Notes under the pieces: generated by a model
Database searches by the model: none
The model's input: the letters and a program-made list of their open reading frames with translations, nothing else
Told to the model about the DNA's origin: nothing
Position numbers and translations under genes: made by a program
Part shown: positions 18,040-26,946 of the stretch, one piece after another
Layout of the letters: each line of letters begins with the position of its first letter
Position numbering within the stretch: position 1 is the stretch's first letter
From: a bacterium
Lineage (GTDB): Bacteria > Pseudomonadota > Gammaproteobacteria > Burkholderiales > Thiobacillaceae
Assembly (NCBI GenBank): GCA_009772925.1
Contig: WOUQ01000004.1
Location: 166,566-230,565, forward strand
Reading direction: 5' to 3'
DNA length: 64,000 nucleotides

Positions 18040-18187
18040 TGAGCAGAGCCTGCCTCGAACAAGTCTGATAGCGCAGCGGGCTTACCGGCGCTGGCCAGCC
18101 TCATGATGTGAAATCCGGTTCAAGTTTCCACCCCCCGCGCCGAAATATGGCTCAATCGGGCCTCTGATTTCGAGGGATGCGCGGGCC

Positions 18188-18544
18188 ATGCTGGATACCC
18201 TGACCTTTACCGGGCGTGAACTGCTGTTGGCGGTGGTGCTGGCCAGCGCGGTGTATTTGCTGGAGGTGCTGCTTTTTTCCCGCCGTCGCAACCGGGCGCG
18301 GCAAGACCGGCTGGCCATGCGCGTCGAGGAATTGGCGCGCGAGATGGCCGCGCTGGGTCAGCGTCTGGAAACCCTTGAAGCCCGCCCGCCCACCGATTCC
18401 ACCCTCGATGCCCTCCGGAACCTGCATGCCGAGGCCGCGCGCATGGCTCGTGCCGGCGCCACGGCGGCGGAATTGGCCGAGCAGCTGGGCATTTCCCTGA
18501 CCGAGGCCGAACTCATCATTGCCCTGCAGAAATCCGGGTCATGA
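18188..18544 (+). CDS. DUF2802-type membrane-anchored protein
   Basis: A 118-residue protein. One N-terminal membrane helix (LLLAVVLASAVYLLEVLLF) is followed by a basic stop-transfer, a coiled coil (about 38-62), and a C-terminal helix-turn-helix-like segment AAELAEQLGISLTEAELIIAL typical of DUF2802. Such proteins are often found in flagellar or chemotaxis operons. Its stop overlaps the fliK start (ATGA). The function is unknown. Confidence 0.78.
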   Translation: MLDTLTFTGRELLLAVVLASAVYLLEVLLFSRRRNRARQDRLAMRVEELAREMAALGQRLETLEARPPTDSTLDALRNLHAEAARMARAGATAAELAEQLGISLTEAELIIALQKSGS

Positions 18545-19932
18545 ATCTCTCCGCCCTGCCCGAGCTCCTGCTGACCTGGATGAAAAGCCAGGCCGGCGCT
18601 CTGACGCAGGGCAATCGCGCGGAACAGGCGCTGCCGTTCAAGGTGGGCGCCGAGTACAGCGGCAAGGTGCTCGATCAGTTGGCCAACGGCCGCCATCTGG
18701 TACAGGTGGCCGGGCAGAAGCTGGACATGGGCTTGCCGCGCGGCAGCCAGGTTGGCGACACCGTGCGCCTGACCTTCCTCAATGCCGGGCCCCGACCGAC
18801 CTTTCTGCTGAATACGGCGCCGGTGGCGCCGGTCCAGCCGGTGCGCATTTCCCAGACCGCGCAGCAGGTCAATGCCTTGATGCGCGTCGCCCAGCCGGCC
18901 GCCGCCAGTGCGGCCCCCGCCACCGCCGCGGCAACCCCTGCGGGCGCGCCGAGCGCGGCTGCGCAGAGGGTCGTCCAGGCCGCTGCCAGCGGCATGGTCA
19001 AGAATCTTGCTCCAGCATCCCCGGCCCTGCCGGCTAACACGCCCGCGGCAGCGCCTGCCTCCGCCGCGACGCGCGTGCTGCCGCCGCAGGCCGTGGCGGT
19101 GAGCGCAAGTGCCAAGGCCGCGCGCGCCGTCCAGGGCGCGGCCGCCGGACAAGCCGCTGGCCCGGCGCAGGCCGCGACGGCGTCGCAAGCCGCCGCGCGA
19201 CCCATTGTCGCTAACGTGCTTATCCTGCAAAGCTCCGCGGCGACCCCGCTGCAGGCGCCGATTGCCCTGGCCAGCGCCAACAACGCCCTGCAGGGGCAGG
19301 CCGTCGATGGCATGCGGGCGGCGCTGTCCAGCGGCACCAGTACCCGGCCCGGCGCCCTGGCCGATCCGGCGGCGCCCGGCGCCGGCGTGCTGCCCAACCG
19401 GCTGGCGCAGACCGTGCGCGAGAGCGGCCTGTTCTACGAGTCGCACCTGCAACGCTGGGCCAAGGGCGCCTATCCCTTCGAGGCCCTGCTCAACGAGCCG
19501 CAGGCCAGGCTGGGCCGCGATGCCGCCGCCCAGTCCCGGCTCACCGAACTCGGCGGCATGCCGGAGGAGGCCGCGCGCCTGGCTGGCCGTCAGTTGCAGA
19601 TGCTGGAGGGGGCTCCCTTCCAATGGCAGGGCCTGGCCTGGCCCGGCCAGTGGATGCAATGGCTGGTGGAGAGGCGGGGGGAGGGGCAGGGTGAATACGC
19701 CGGCGAGGAAGAGGGTGCCGCCTGGAATACCGAATTACGCCTGAGCCTGCCGCGCATGGGCGACCTGCATGCCCGCGTCAGCCTGCGCGGCGACGAAGTG
19801 AGCGTGCAGTTGCGCGCCCAGGAAAGCACTACGGCGGACGCGCTGCTCGAGGCCCTGCCCGCCCTGGATGATGCTCTGCGCGCGGCCGGCCTGAGGTCGA
19901 GTCAACTCACGGTGGTGCGGGAGGATCTCTGA
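18541..19932 (+). CDS. fliK: Flagellar hook-length control protein FliK-like
   Basis: A 463-residue protein. The N-terminal domain (GAEYSGKVLDQLANGRHLVQ) is followed by a long Ala/Pro-rich ruler-like region (about 100-270). The C-terminal globular domain has the FliK pattern ARVSLRGDEVSVQLRAQES and ends DALRAAGLRSSQLTVVRE. FliK measures hook length and flips export specificity through FlhB. It lies in a three-gene overlapping operon with DUF2802 and the FlhB-tail protein. The low-complexity middle makes the exact family less certain. Confidence 0.78.
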   Translation: MNLSALPELLLTWMKSQAGALTQGNRAEQALPFKVGAEYSGKVLDQLANGRHLVQVAGQKLDMGLPRGSQVGDTVRLTFLNAGPRPTFLLNTAPVAPVQPVRISQTAQQVNALMRVAQPAAASAAPATAAATPAGAPSAAAQRVVQAAASGMVKNLAPASPALPANTPAAAPASAATRVLPPQAVAVSASAKAARAVQGAAAGQAAGPAQAATASQAAARPIVANVLILQSSAATPLQAPIALASANNALQGQAVDGMRAALSSGTSTRPGALADPAAPGAGVLPNRLAQTVRESGLFYESHLQRWAKGAYPFEALLNEPQARLGRDAAAQSRLTELGGMPEEAARLAGRQLQMLEGAPFQWQGLAWPGQWMQWLVERRGEGQGEYAGEEEGAAWNTELRLSLPRMGDLHARVSLRGDEVSVQLRAQESTTADALLEALPALDDALRAAGLRSSQLTVVREDL

Positions 19933-20240
19933 TGGCCGGCGGCAAGGATCGCCGCCGCGAGGCCGTCGCCCTGCATTACACCCAGGCGAAGGGCGCGCCG
20001 CGCGTGGTGGCCAAGGGCCGCGGCCTGCTGGCGGAGGAGATCATCGAGCGCGCCAGGACGGCGGGGGTGTTCGTGCACGAATCGCCCGATCTGGTGAATC
20101 TGTTGATGCAGGTGGACCTGGACGACAGCATTCCGCCGGAACTCTACGTTGCCGTGGCGGAGTTGCTGGCCTGGCTCTACCGCCTGGAGCATGGCGGCGT
20201 CGAAACTGGACCCGCCGCCCCGGCATCCCCTACAGCCTGA
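19932..20240 (+). CDS. FlhB C-terminal-domain protein (FlhX-like)
   Basis: A 102-residue protein corresponding only to the cytoplasmic tail of FlhB/YscU: AVALHYTQAKGAPRVVAKGRGLLAEEIIERA then VFVHESPDLVNLL and a C-terminal ELLAWLYRLE. The autocleavage NPTH motif is absent, since the protein begins at about that point. Such stand-alone FlhB tails can replace the cleaved fragment and affect export switching. It overlaps the fliK stop (TGATG) and its own 3' end overlaps the convergent glnD by 11 bp. Confidence 0.85.
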   Translation: MAGGKDRRREAVALHYTQAKGAPRVVAKGRGLLAEEIIERARTAGVFVHESPDLVNLLMQVDLDDSIPPELYVAVAELLAWLYRLEHGGVETGPAAPASPTA

Positions 20241-22791
20241 GCGATTCCGACAGGTCCTGTTCCAGGGCCAGCCGCGCGGGCGCGCCGCGCAGGTTCTCAC
20301 CAGCCAGAACGAAGACGTCCTCGGCGCGGTTGCCCAGCGTATTGATGCGCGCGGACAGTACGTTGGCGCCATGCCGGTGCAGCAACCGGGCGACCTGGGC
20401 GAGCAGGCCGGGCCGGTCGCCGGCGGTGAAGGTGAGCACGAAATCGCGGCCGTTGTCGCCGGCCGACAGGCTCACCTGGGGTTCGATGGGGAAGGCCTTC
20501 AGGCGCCGCGCCACCTTGCCGCCGGCGGCGGGAGGGGGCGCATCCTGGCGCGCCAATTCGGCGGCAAGTTCATGCTCGATGTAGTTGAGGAAATCCCGAT
20601 ACGCCACCTGGCGCAGTTCCGGGTCCAGGGCGTAGAAGGTATCCAGCGCGTGGCCATCGCGGGTGGTGTGCACGCGCGCGGCGAGGATGGTGTAGCCCAG
20701 CTTCGCGAAGAACGCGCAGATGCGGGCGAACAGGGCTTCCTCGTCGGGCGCGTAGACCAGCACCTCGACGCCTTCCCCAACCGCCGCCAGGCGGGCGCGC
20801 ACGACCAGGGATTCACGGCCGATTACCGGTAGCAGGCGGCGGGTTTGCCAGGCGATGTCGCGCGCATCCTGGCGCAGGAAGTAGACGTCGTCCAGGCGCT
20901 TCCACAGGGCCTCCTCGCTGCCCGGCGGGAAGCCATAGAGGCGCAGTTGCGCGCGCGCCTGCTCCTTCTTTTCCTCGATGCTGTCGGCTTCCGGCGCGCC
21001 GCCTTCGAGTACCCGCCGGGCGGCCAGGTAGAGCTCGCGCGTGAGCTTGTCCTTCCAGGCGTTCCACACCTTCGGGCTGGTACCGCGGATGTCCGCCACG
21101 GTGAGCAGGTAGAGGGCGCTGAGGCGGCGCACATCGCCGCAGCGCGCGGCGAAGGCGGTGATCACCTCGGGGTCGGTCAGGTCCTGTTTCTGCGCCACCT
21201 GCGACAGGGAGAGATGCTCGGCGACCAGCCAGGCCACCATTTCCCCGTCTTCGCGGGGCAGGCCGTGTTCTCGGCAGAAGCGCAGGGCGTCGCGCGCGCC
21301 CAGGCTGGAATGGTCGCCGCCGCGCCCCTTGGCGATGTCGTGGAACAGGGCCGCCAGCAGCAGCAGGTCCTGGCGCTTGCAATCGCCCATCAGGCGGTGG
21401 GCCAGGGGGTATTCGTGGGCGAATTCCGGGACGGCCAGGCGGCGCAGGTTGCGCAGCACCATGAGGATGTGCTCGTCCACCGGGTAGATGTGGAACTGGT
21501 CGTGCTGCATCTGTCCGCTGATGCGGCCGAACAGGGGCAGGTAACGGCCCAGGATGCCTAGCCGGTGCATGAGGCGCAGGCTCAGGGTGACGCCGCGCGG
21601 CTGCGCCAGGAGGCATAGAAAGCGACGGTGATTGTCGGGGTCGCGGCGGAACTTGGCATCGATGCCGCGGCCGGCGCGCCAGAGGGCGCGCAGCAGGCGG
21701 GGCGTGCAGCCGCTCACCGAGGATTCCCGCGCCAGCACCAGGAAGGTGTCCAGCAAGGCGCCGGGTTTGCGCCGGAACAGATCCTCGTCGGCGTCCAGCA
21801 AGTTGCCTTCGGCGCGGAAGTCGGTCGAGCCAGCCAGGGCGTGCGGACGCGGCGTCGGCAACAGGCGGCCGCGCAGGGCGCCGAGCACCAGTTCATTGAT
21901 CAGGCGCAGGTGGCGGGCGGCCCGGAAATAGCGCTGCATCAGCCGTTCCGAGGCGCGCCGGGTGGGACCGGCGGACACCTCCATGGCGCGCGCGATGGGT
22001 TCCTGGAATTCGAACAGCAGGCGGTCCTCGCGCCGCCTGCTGGCCAGATGCAGGCGGATGCGCAGGTGCGAAAGCAGGCGCAGGTCGGCGGCCGCCGAGC
22101 GGGCTTCTTCCGAGGTCAGCAGCCCGGCCCTGGCCAGGCCGGGCAGGCTGGTGGCCAAGCCGGCGGCACGGCTGATCCAGAGGATGGTCTGCACGTCGCG
22201 AAAGCCGCCGGGGCTTTCCTTGAGGTTGGGTTCCAGCAGCAGGGCCACGTCGGTGTGGCGGCCATGGCGGACCTTCTGTTCCAGGATCTTGGCCTGGAAG
22301 AAGGCGCTTACCTCCATGCGGGCGGCCAGGGCATCGCGCAAATGCTCGAACAGCGCGGCCTTGCCGGCGATGCGGCGGGCTTCCAGCAGGGTGGTCTGGA
22401 TGGTGATGTCGCCCGCCGCCTCGCTCAGGCACTCGGACACGCTGCGCACGCTGCTGCCGATGGGCAGGCCGACGTCCCACAGCAGGGCGATGAGGGGCTC
22501 GAAGCGGGCGCGTTCGCCTGCAGGCAGGTCGTCGTCCAGCAGGATGAGCAGATCCACATCGGATTGCGGGAACAGTTCGCCGCGCCCGTATCCGCCTACC
22601 GCCACCAGGCTGGCCTGTTCGGGCAGGTCATGGGCGCGCCAGATCTCCGCCAGGATACGGTCGGTGAGGCCGGCCAGGCCGCGCAGCAAGGGCGACACCC
22701 GTGGCCGCGCCAGATAGGCCTGGAACAGCGCATCGCGCTGCCGCGCGAGGGCCTCCCGCCAGGCGGCGACGCGGGCGAAGTCGGGATTCAT
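20230..22791 (-). CDS. glnD: [Protein-PII] uridylyltransferase/removing enzyme
   Basis: An 853-residue nitrogen sensor that uridylylates and deuridylylates PII proteins according to glutamine. Domains: nucleotidyltransferase (VGGYGRGELFPQSDVDLLILL near residue 65), HD hydrolase (HDIAKGRGGDHS near 485) and two C-terminal ACT domains (the last with DRPGLLAQVARLLHRHGANV). The length is normal. It follows map by 10 bp, so map-glnD form an operon. Confidence 0.96.
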   Translation of the reverse strand: MNPDFARVAAWREALARQRDALFQAYLARPRVSPLLRGLAGLTDRILAEIWRAHDLPEQASLVAVGGYGRGELFPQSDVDLLILLDDDLPAGERARFEPLIALLWDVGLPIGSSVRSVSECLSEAAGDITIQTTLLEARRIAGKAALFEHLRDALAARMEVSAFFQAKILEQKVRHGRHTDVALLLEPNLKESPGGFRDVQTILWISRAAGLATSLPGLARAGLLTSEEARSAAADLRLLSHLRIRLHLASRRREDRLLFEFQEPIARAMEVSAGPTRRASERLMQRYFRAARHLRLINELVLGALRGRLLPTPRPHALAGSTDFRAEGNLLDADEDLFRRKPGALLDTFLVLARESSVSGCTPRLLRALWRAGRGIDAKFRRDPDNHRRFLCLLAQPRGVTLSLRLMHRLGILGRYLPLFGRISGQMQHDQFHIYPVDEHILMVLRNLRRLAVPEFAHEYPLAHRLMGDCKRQDLLLLAALFHDIAKGRGGDHSSLGARDALRFCREHGLPREDGEMVAWLVAEHLSLSQVAQKQDLTDPEVITAFAARCGDVRRLSALYLLTVADIRGTSPKVWNAWKDKLTRELYLAARRVLEGGAPEADSIEEKKEQARAQLRLYGFPPGSEEALWKRLDDVYFLRQDARDIAWQTRRLLPVIGRESLVVRARLAAVGEGVEVLVYAPDEEALFARICAFFAKLGYTILAARVHTTRDGHALDTFYALDPELRQVAYRDFLNYIEHELAAELARQDAPPPAAGGKVARRLKAFPIEPQVSLSAGDNGRDFVLTFTAGDRPGLLAQVARLLHRHGANVLSARINTLGNRAEDVFVLAGENLRGAPARLALEQDLSESLRL

Positions 22792-22801
22792 GCCATCGGG
22801 T

Positions 22802-23623
22802 TCACGCCGCCGCGGGCGAGGCGAGCGCGACGAAGGCGGGTGGTGGCGGCGAGCCGGCGGACACGGTCAGCACCTCGAAGCCGGTTTCGCTGACCAGCAC
22901 CGTATGCTCCCACTGGCAGGACAGGGAATGGTCCTTGGTCACTACCGTCCAGCCGTCGCCCAGCATGCGGATGTCGCGCCTGCCGGCGTTGATCATGGGT
23001 TCGATGGTGAAGATCATGCCCGCTTGCAGGATCGGGCCGGTATCCGCCTTGCCGTAATGCAGCACCTGCGGTTCCTCGTGGAACTTGCGGCCGATGCCGT
23101 GGCCGCAGAACTCGCGTACCACCGTGTAGCCATGCCTTTCCGCGTGTTTCTGGATGGCGGCGCCGATGTCGCCGAGGCGGACCCCGGGGCGCACGGCGAG
23201 GATGCCCTTCCACATGCACTCGTAGGTCACCTCGGTGAGGCGCCGGGCCTGGATGGAGGGTTCGCCGACGTAGAACATGCGCGAGGTGTCGCCGTGCCAG
23301 CCATCCTTGATGACGGTGATGTCGAGGTTCACCACGTCGCCGTTTTTCAGCTTCTTGTCGCCGGGCACGCCGTGGCAGACCTGGTGGTTGACCGAGGTGC
23401 AGATCGACTTGGGGTAGGGCGCGTGGCCGGGCGGCGCGTAGTTGAGCGGCGCCGGAACACAGCCCTGCACGTCCACCTGGAAATCGTGGCAGAGCTTGTC
23501 CAGTTCGCCGGTGGTGATGCCGGGCTTCACGAAGGGGGAGATGTAGTCCAGCACCTCGGCGGCCAGGCGGCCGGCGATCCGCATTTTTTCGATGTCTTCC
23601 GGGGATTTGATGCTGATGGACAT
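22802..23623 (-). CDS. map: Type I methionine aminopeptidase
   Basis: A 273-residue cytoplasmic enzyme that removes the initiator methionine. Metal ligands are visible: D in NLDITVIKDG, D in HGDTSRM, H in GHGIGRKFHEEP, E in FTIEPM and E in WEHTVLV. The start is ATG at 23623 (MSISIKSPEDI); the longer track ORF adds unrelated sequence. The C-terminus carries an extra proline/alanine tail. In many relatives map lies beside rpsB; here an acylphosphatase gene is upstream instead. Confidence 0.96.
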   Translation of the reverse strand: MSISIKSPEDIEKMRIAGRLAAEVLDYISPFVKPGITTGELDKLCHDFQVDVQGCVPAPLNYAPPGHAPYPKSICTSVNHQVCHGVPGDKKLKNGDVVNLDITVIKDGWHGDTSRMFYVGEPSIQARRLTEVTYECMWKGILAVRPGVRLGDIGAAIQKHAERHGYTVVREFCGHGIGRKFHEEPQVLHYGKADTGPILQAGMIFTIEPMINAGRRDIRMLGDGWTVVTKDHSLSCQWEHTVLVSETGFEVLTVSAGSPPPPAFVALASPAAA

Positions 23624-23730
23624 GGGTAGTACGGCACTCGGGAGGGAAGTCAGGATAGGTAGGCTGGCAGGGCTTGTAAAGCTGGAGCTGTTTTGTCGGG
23701 ATTGGTTCGGCAGAGCCGGGCCGCATGGGC

Positions 23731-24015
23731 TCAGCCGCTGGGACGCTTTTCGAAATGCGGGTAGTCGCCGACCGCCTCGTCCACCTCGATGTTCAACACT
23801 TTCGCCAGGGGCGGACCCCGCCGGCACCAGTCGATGAGCGCGTCGACGCGCGCGGCCTCGCCCTGGACCACGGCTTCCACCGCGCCGCCCGGCCGGTTGC
23901 GCACCCAGCCCGTCACCTCCAGGCCATCGGCGGCCTCGCGCATGGATTCGCGGTACCAGACGCCCTGTACGCGGCCGGTGATGAGGAGGTGGCGGGTGAT
24001 GCGGCCGCTTGGCAT
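23731..24015 (-). CDS. acyP: Acylphosphatase
   Basis: A 94-residue enzyme that hydrolyses acyl phosphates. The signature GRVQGVWYRESMREAA supplies the catalytic Arg, and GWVRNRPGGAVEAVVQG the Asn. The ATG at 24015 overlaps the stop of the upstream cyclic-nucleotide-binding gene (TGATG), so the two are coupled. Confidence 0.92.
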   Translation of the reverse strand: MPSGRITRHLLITGRVQGVWYRESMREAADGLEVTGWVRNRPGGAVEAVVQGEAARVDALIDWCRRGPPLAKVLNIEVDEAVGDYPHFEKRPSG

Positions 24016-24494
24016 CAATAGCGGCCGTGCTGGCGGGTGATGTAGTTGGTCATTTCCATCTGCTGCACGTTCATGCGCCGCAGGGTGTTGTGCACGCCGC
24101 GGAGGATGGCGCGCATGACCCGGTAGACCAGCAGGGGCTTGCTTTCCAGCAGGGATTCGAAATGGTCGCGTTCCAGGCTGAACACGCGCGCCGGTCCCAC
24201 CGCGCGCAGCGTCGCGGAATGCGGCTCGCCGTCGATGAAGCCGAGTTCGCCCGCCAATTCACCCCTGCGCAGAACGTGCAGGATGACCCACTCCTCGCCA
24301 CCGGTCTTGCGGCTGACCGCCAGGTTGCCGTCGACGACCAGGTGCAGGCGGTTGTCCACCTTGCCCTCCTCGATGAGGATGTCGCCGTCCTTCAACTCCC
24401 GGATTTCGCCGAGATCCTTGAACAGGGCGCATTCGTCGCCGGTGAGGTCCTTGCCCAGGACCGAGCCGAGAATGAAGCATTGCTGGTCGTTCAT
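24015..24494 (-). CDS. Single-domain cyclic-nucleotide-binding protein
   Basis: A 159-residue protein made of one cNMP-binding beta-roll (about 25-140; GELAGELGFIDGEPHSATLRAV is the phosphate-binding cassette region, with RAVGPARVFSLER following) and a C-terminal helix. It has no DNA-binding or catalytic domain. It could be a free-standing cAMP/c-di-nucleotide sensor that works through a partner. It is coupled to the acylphosphatase gene. The role is unknown. Confidence 0.82.
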   Translation of the reverse strand: MNDQQCFILGSVLGKDLTGDECALFKDLGEIRELKDGDILIEEGKVDNRLHLVVDGNLAVSRKTGGEEWVILHVLRRGELAGELGFIDGEPHSATLRAVGPARVFSLERDHFESLLESKPLLVYRVMRAILRGVHNTLRRMNVQQMEMTNYITRQHGRY

Positions 24495-24517
24495 GGTGTT
24501 TCTCCTAGAGTCGCTCC

Positions 24518-26602
24518 TTACTTGATGCGCATGCCTGCTTGGGCACCGCTGTCGGGGGAAAGCAGGAAGGGGCCGCCGCGCTCGTCGCTGGCGGCCAGGA
24601 CCATGCCTTCGGATAAGCCGAATTTCATCTTGCGCGGGGCCAGGTTGGCCACCATCACCGTGAGCCGGCCCACCAGGCTTTCCGGCGGGTAGGCCGATTT
24701 GATGCCGGCGAATACGGTGCGGGTTTCCGTGCCCAGGTCGAGGGTGAGCTTGAGCAGCTTGTCCGCGCCCTCCACGTGCTCCGCATGGGCGATGCGGGCG
24801 ACGCGTAAATCCACCTTGCTGAAGTCGTCGATGGCGATGAACCCTTCTCCCGCCGGCGGAGGGGTTTGCGGTGAGGGCGCAACGCCGGATTTTCCCGCAG
24901 TCGCCTGCTGGTGCTCGGCGTGGCGCGCGGGAGCGGGATCCGGCGTAGGGGCCAGGTTCTGCTTGTTCTCTTCCACCATGGCTTCGATCTTCTTGGGGTC
25001 GATGCGGGTCATGAGGTGCTGGTATTCGAGAATGGCGTGGCCCTCGGGTAGAGGTGCCCAGGCGTCCGTCCAGGCCAGCGCGGGAAGGTTGAGGAAGGCT
25101 TCCACCGCCTCCGCCAGCCTGGGCAGGACCGGTTTGAGGTAGAGGGTGAGATCCCGGAACAGGGTCAGGGCGGTGGAGCAGACCTGGTGCAGTTCCGCCT
25201 CGCGGCCCTCCTGCTTGGCCATCTCCCAGGGCTTCCTGTCGGCGATGTAGAGGTTGGCGGCGTCGGCCAGACGCATGATTTCCCGCAGGGCGCGACCGAA
25301 ATCGCGGGATTCGTAACTCTCCGCGATTTCACCCTTGGCGAAGCTGGCCTCGAATTCAGCCGTCGCGGCCCGGTCCACGGGCCCCAGCCTGCCGCCGAAT
25401 TTCTTGCTGATGAACCCCGCGCAGCGGCTGGCGATGTTCACGTACTTGCCCACCAGATCGCTGTTCACCCGCGCGGCGAAGTCTTCCAGGTTGAGGTCGA
25501 TGTCCTCCATGCTGCCGTTGAGCTTGGCGGCGTAGTAGTAGCGCAGCCATTCCGGGTTGAGGTGCTTGAGATAGCTCTCGGCGGTGATGAAGGTACCCCG
25601 GCTCTTCGACATCTTCGAGCCGTTCACCGTGAGAAAGCCGTGGCAGAACACCCCCGAGGGAGTACGGAAGCCGGCGTGATGCAGTTCGGCGGGCCAGAAC
25701 AGGGCGTGGAAGTAGAGGATGTCCTTGCCGATGAAGTGGTAGACCTCCGCCTTGGAGTCGGGTTTCCAATACTCGTCGAAATCCAGGCCATTCTTGCTGC
25801 AATGGTTTTGAAAACTGCCCATGTAGCCGATGGGCGCGTCCAGCCAGACGTAGTAGTACTTGCCCGGCGCGTCGGGAATCTCGAAGCCGAAGTAGGGGGC
25901 GTCGCGGGAAATGTCCCAGTCGGACAGCCCCCCCTCCAGCCATTCGTTCAGCTTGTTGGCCGCCTCCGCCTGGACGTGGGGCGGCACGATCCAGCCGCGC
26001 AGGAAGTCGGCGCAGCGCGGGTCGGAGAGCTTGAAGAAGTAGTGGTCCGAAGTCTTGCGCACCGGCGCCGCACCGGACACGGCGGAATAGGGTGCGATCA
26101 GGTCCGTCGGCTGGTAGGCGGCGCCGCAGGCCTCGCAGGAATCGCCGTACTGGTCCTTGGCGTGGCACTTGGGGCACTCGCCCTTGATGAAGCGGTCCGG
26201 CAGGAACATCGCCTTGACCGGATCGTAGAACTGCTCGATGGCCCGTTTCTCGATGAGCCCGGCGTCACGCAGGCGCGTATAGATGGTGTCGGCGTAATGC
26301 CGGGTTTCCGGACTGTTGGTGGAGTAGTAGTTGTCGAAGTCCACGTGGAAGCCATCGAAATCCCGCTTGTGCTCGTGCCAGACCCGGTCGATCAGGGCTT
26401 CCGGCGTGATGCCTTCCTTCTCCGCCCGCAACATGATGGGCGTACCGTGGGTGTCGTCGGCGCAGCAGTAGATGCAGTCGTGGCCGCGCATCTTCTGGAA
26501 GCGCACCCAGATGTCGGTCTGGATGTATTCCACCAAGTGGCCCAGGTGGATGGAGCCGTTGGCGTAGGGCAGGGCGGAGGTGACGAGGATTTTGCGGGGC
26601 AT
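24518..26602 (-). CDS. metG: Methionyl-tRNA synthetase
   Basis: A 694-residue enzyme charging tRNA-Met. HIGH motif is HLGH near residue 19, KMSKS near 330. The zinc-binding knuckle has [20 protein letters not shown]-terminal EMAP/Trbp111-type tRNA-binding domain (about 590-694, starting [11 protein letters not shown]) is fused, as in dimeric MetRS. The linker between body and tail (residues about 565-585) reads [12 protein letters not shown] and is encoded by a copy of the palindromic repeat also seen at 4.7 and 55.75 kb. Confidence 0.97.
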   Translation of the reverse strand: MPRKILVTSALPYANGSIHLGHLVEYIQTDIWVRFQKMRGHDCIYCCADDTHGTPIMLRAEKEGITPEALIDRVWHEHKRDFDGFHVDFDNYYSTNSPETRHYADTIYTRLRDAGLIEKRAIEQFYDPVKAMFLPDRFIKGECPKCHAKDQYGDSCEACGAAYQPTDLIAPYSAVSGAAPVRKTSDHYFFKLSDPRCADFLRGWIVPPHVQAEAANKLNEWLEGGLSDWDISRDAPYFGFEIPDAPGKYYYVWLDAPIGYMGSFQNHCSKNGLDFDEYWKPDSKAEVYHFIGKDILYFHALFWPAELHHAGFRTPSGVFCHGFLTVNGSKMSKSRGTFITAESYLKHLNPEWLRYYYAAKLNGSMEDIDLNLEDFAARVNSDLVGKYVNIASRCAGFISKKFGGRLGPVDRAATAEFEASFAKGEIAESYESRDFGRALREIMRLADAANLYIADRKPWEMAKQEGREAELHQVCSTALTLFRDLTLYLKPVLPRLAEAVEAFLNLPALAWTDAWAPLPEGHAILEYQHLMTRIDPKKIEAMVEENKQNLAPTPDPAPARHAEHQQATAGKSGVAPSPQTPPPAGEGFIAIDDFSKVDLRVARIAHAEHVEGADKLLKLTLDLGTETRTVFAGIKSAYPPESLVGRLTVMVANLAPRKMKFGLSEGMVLAASDERGGPFLLSPDSGAQAGMRIK
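24842..24895. repeat. REP-like palindrome inside the metG linker
   Basis: Read on the minus strand it gives CCCTCACC followed by CCCCTCCGCCGGCGGGAGAAGG, the same layout as the element at 4.7 kb (CCCTCACCCC..., hairpin with GGGAGA). It is in frame and codes for a Pro-rich linker before the tRNA-binding domain. Confidence 0.6.
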
Positions 26603-26676
26603 GAGGCTTCCGGATGCGGTCGGTTCCTTGAGCCACGCATTTTAGCCGCGCCGAAGCCGGGCAAGGAGAAATCACA

Positions 26677-26705
26677 TTGCCCAATGGTGACGCCTTGGAT
26701 AGAAT
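26677..26705 (+). promoter_or_regulatory. Sigma-70 promoter of tRNA-Val
   Basis: TTGCCC, 17 bp, TAGAAT, 13 bp before the tRNA 5' end. It is in the divergent gap between metG and the tRNA gene. Confidence 0.7.
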
Positions 26706-26718
26706 GCGCCCCGACCTT

Positions 26719-26795
26719 AGGCGCGTAGCTCAGCTGGTTAGAGCATCACCTTGACATGGTGGGGGTCGTTGGTTCGAGTCCAATCGCGCCTACCA
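26719..26795 (+). tRNA. tRNA-Val (GAC)
   Basis: A 77-nt cloverleaf with encoded CCA. Acceptor stem AGGCGCG pairs with CGCGCCT; D-arm GCTCAGCTGGTTAGAGC; anticodon loop TTGACAT gives GAC; T-arm GTTCGAGTC. Confidence 0.96.
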
Positions 26796-26890
26796 ACACA
26801 CAGGATGAAACGAAATGATCTTTCGAACTTGTTTGACCGAGCGGATTCCCGTCACGGGTTGAGCCTTGATCTTGTTTCGTCCAGGAAAAA

Positions 26891-26917
26891 AGTGCGGCAG
26901 CCCCGCACTTTTTTTTT
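26891..26917 (+). terminator. Rho-independent terminator after tRNA-Val
   Basis: AGTGCGG-CAGCC-CCGCACT followed by nine T. It separates the tRNA-Val transcript from thrS, which begins 30 bp later; it might also act as an attenuator in a thrS leader. Confidence 0.85.
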
Positions 26918-26946
26918 GCCGTTGTAGCGGTTTTTCGGAGTAGAGC

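Noticed and set aside
21628-22893. 421-aa plus-strand ORF opposite glnD
   Set aside because: Antisense shadow of glnD with Ala/Gly/Gln-rich composition and no recognisable content.
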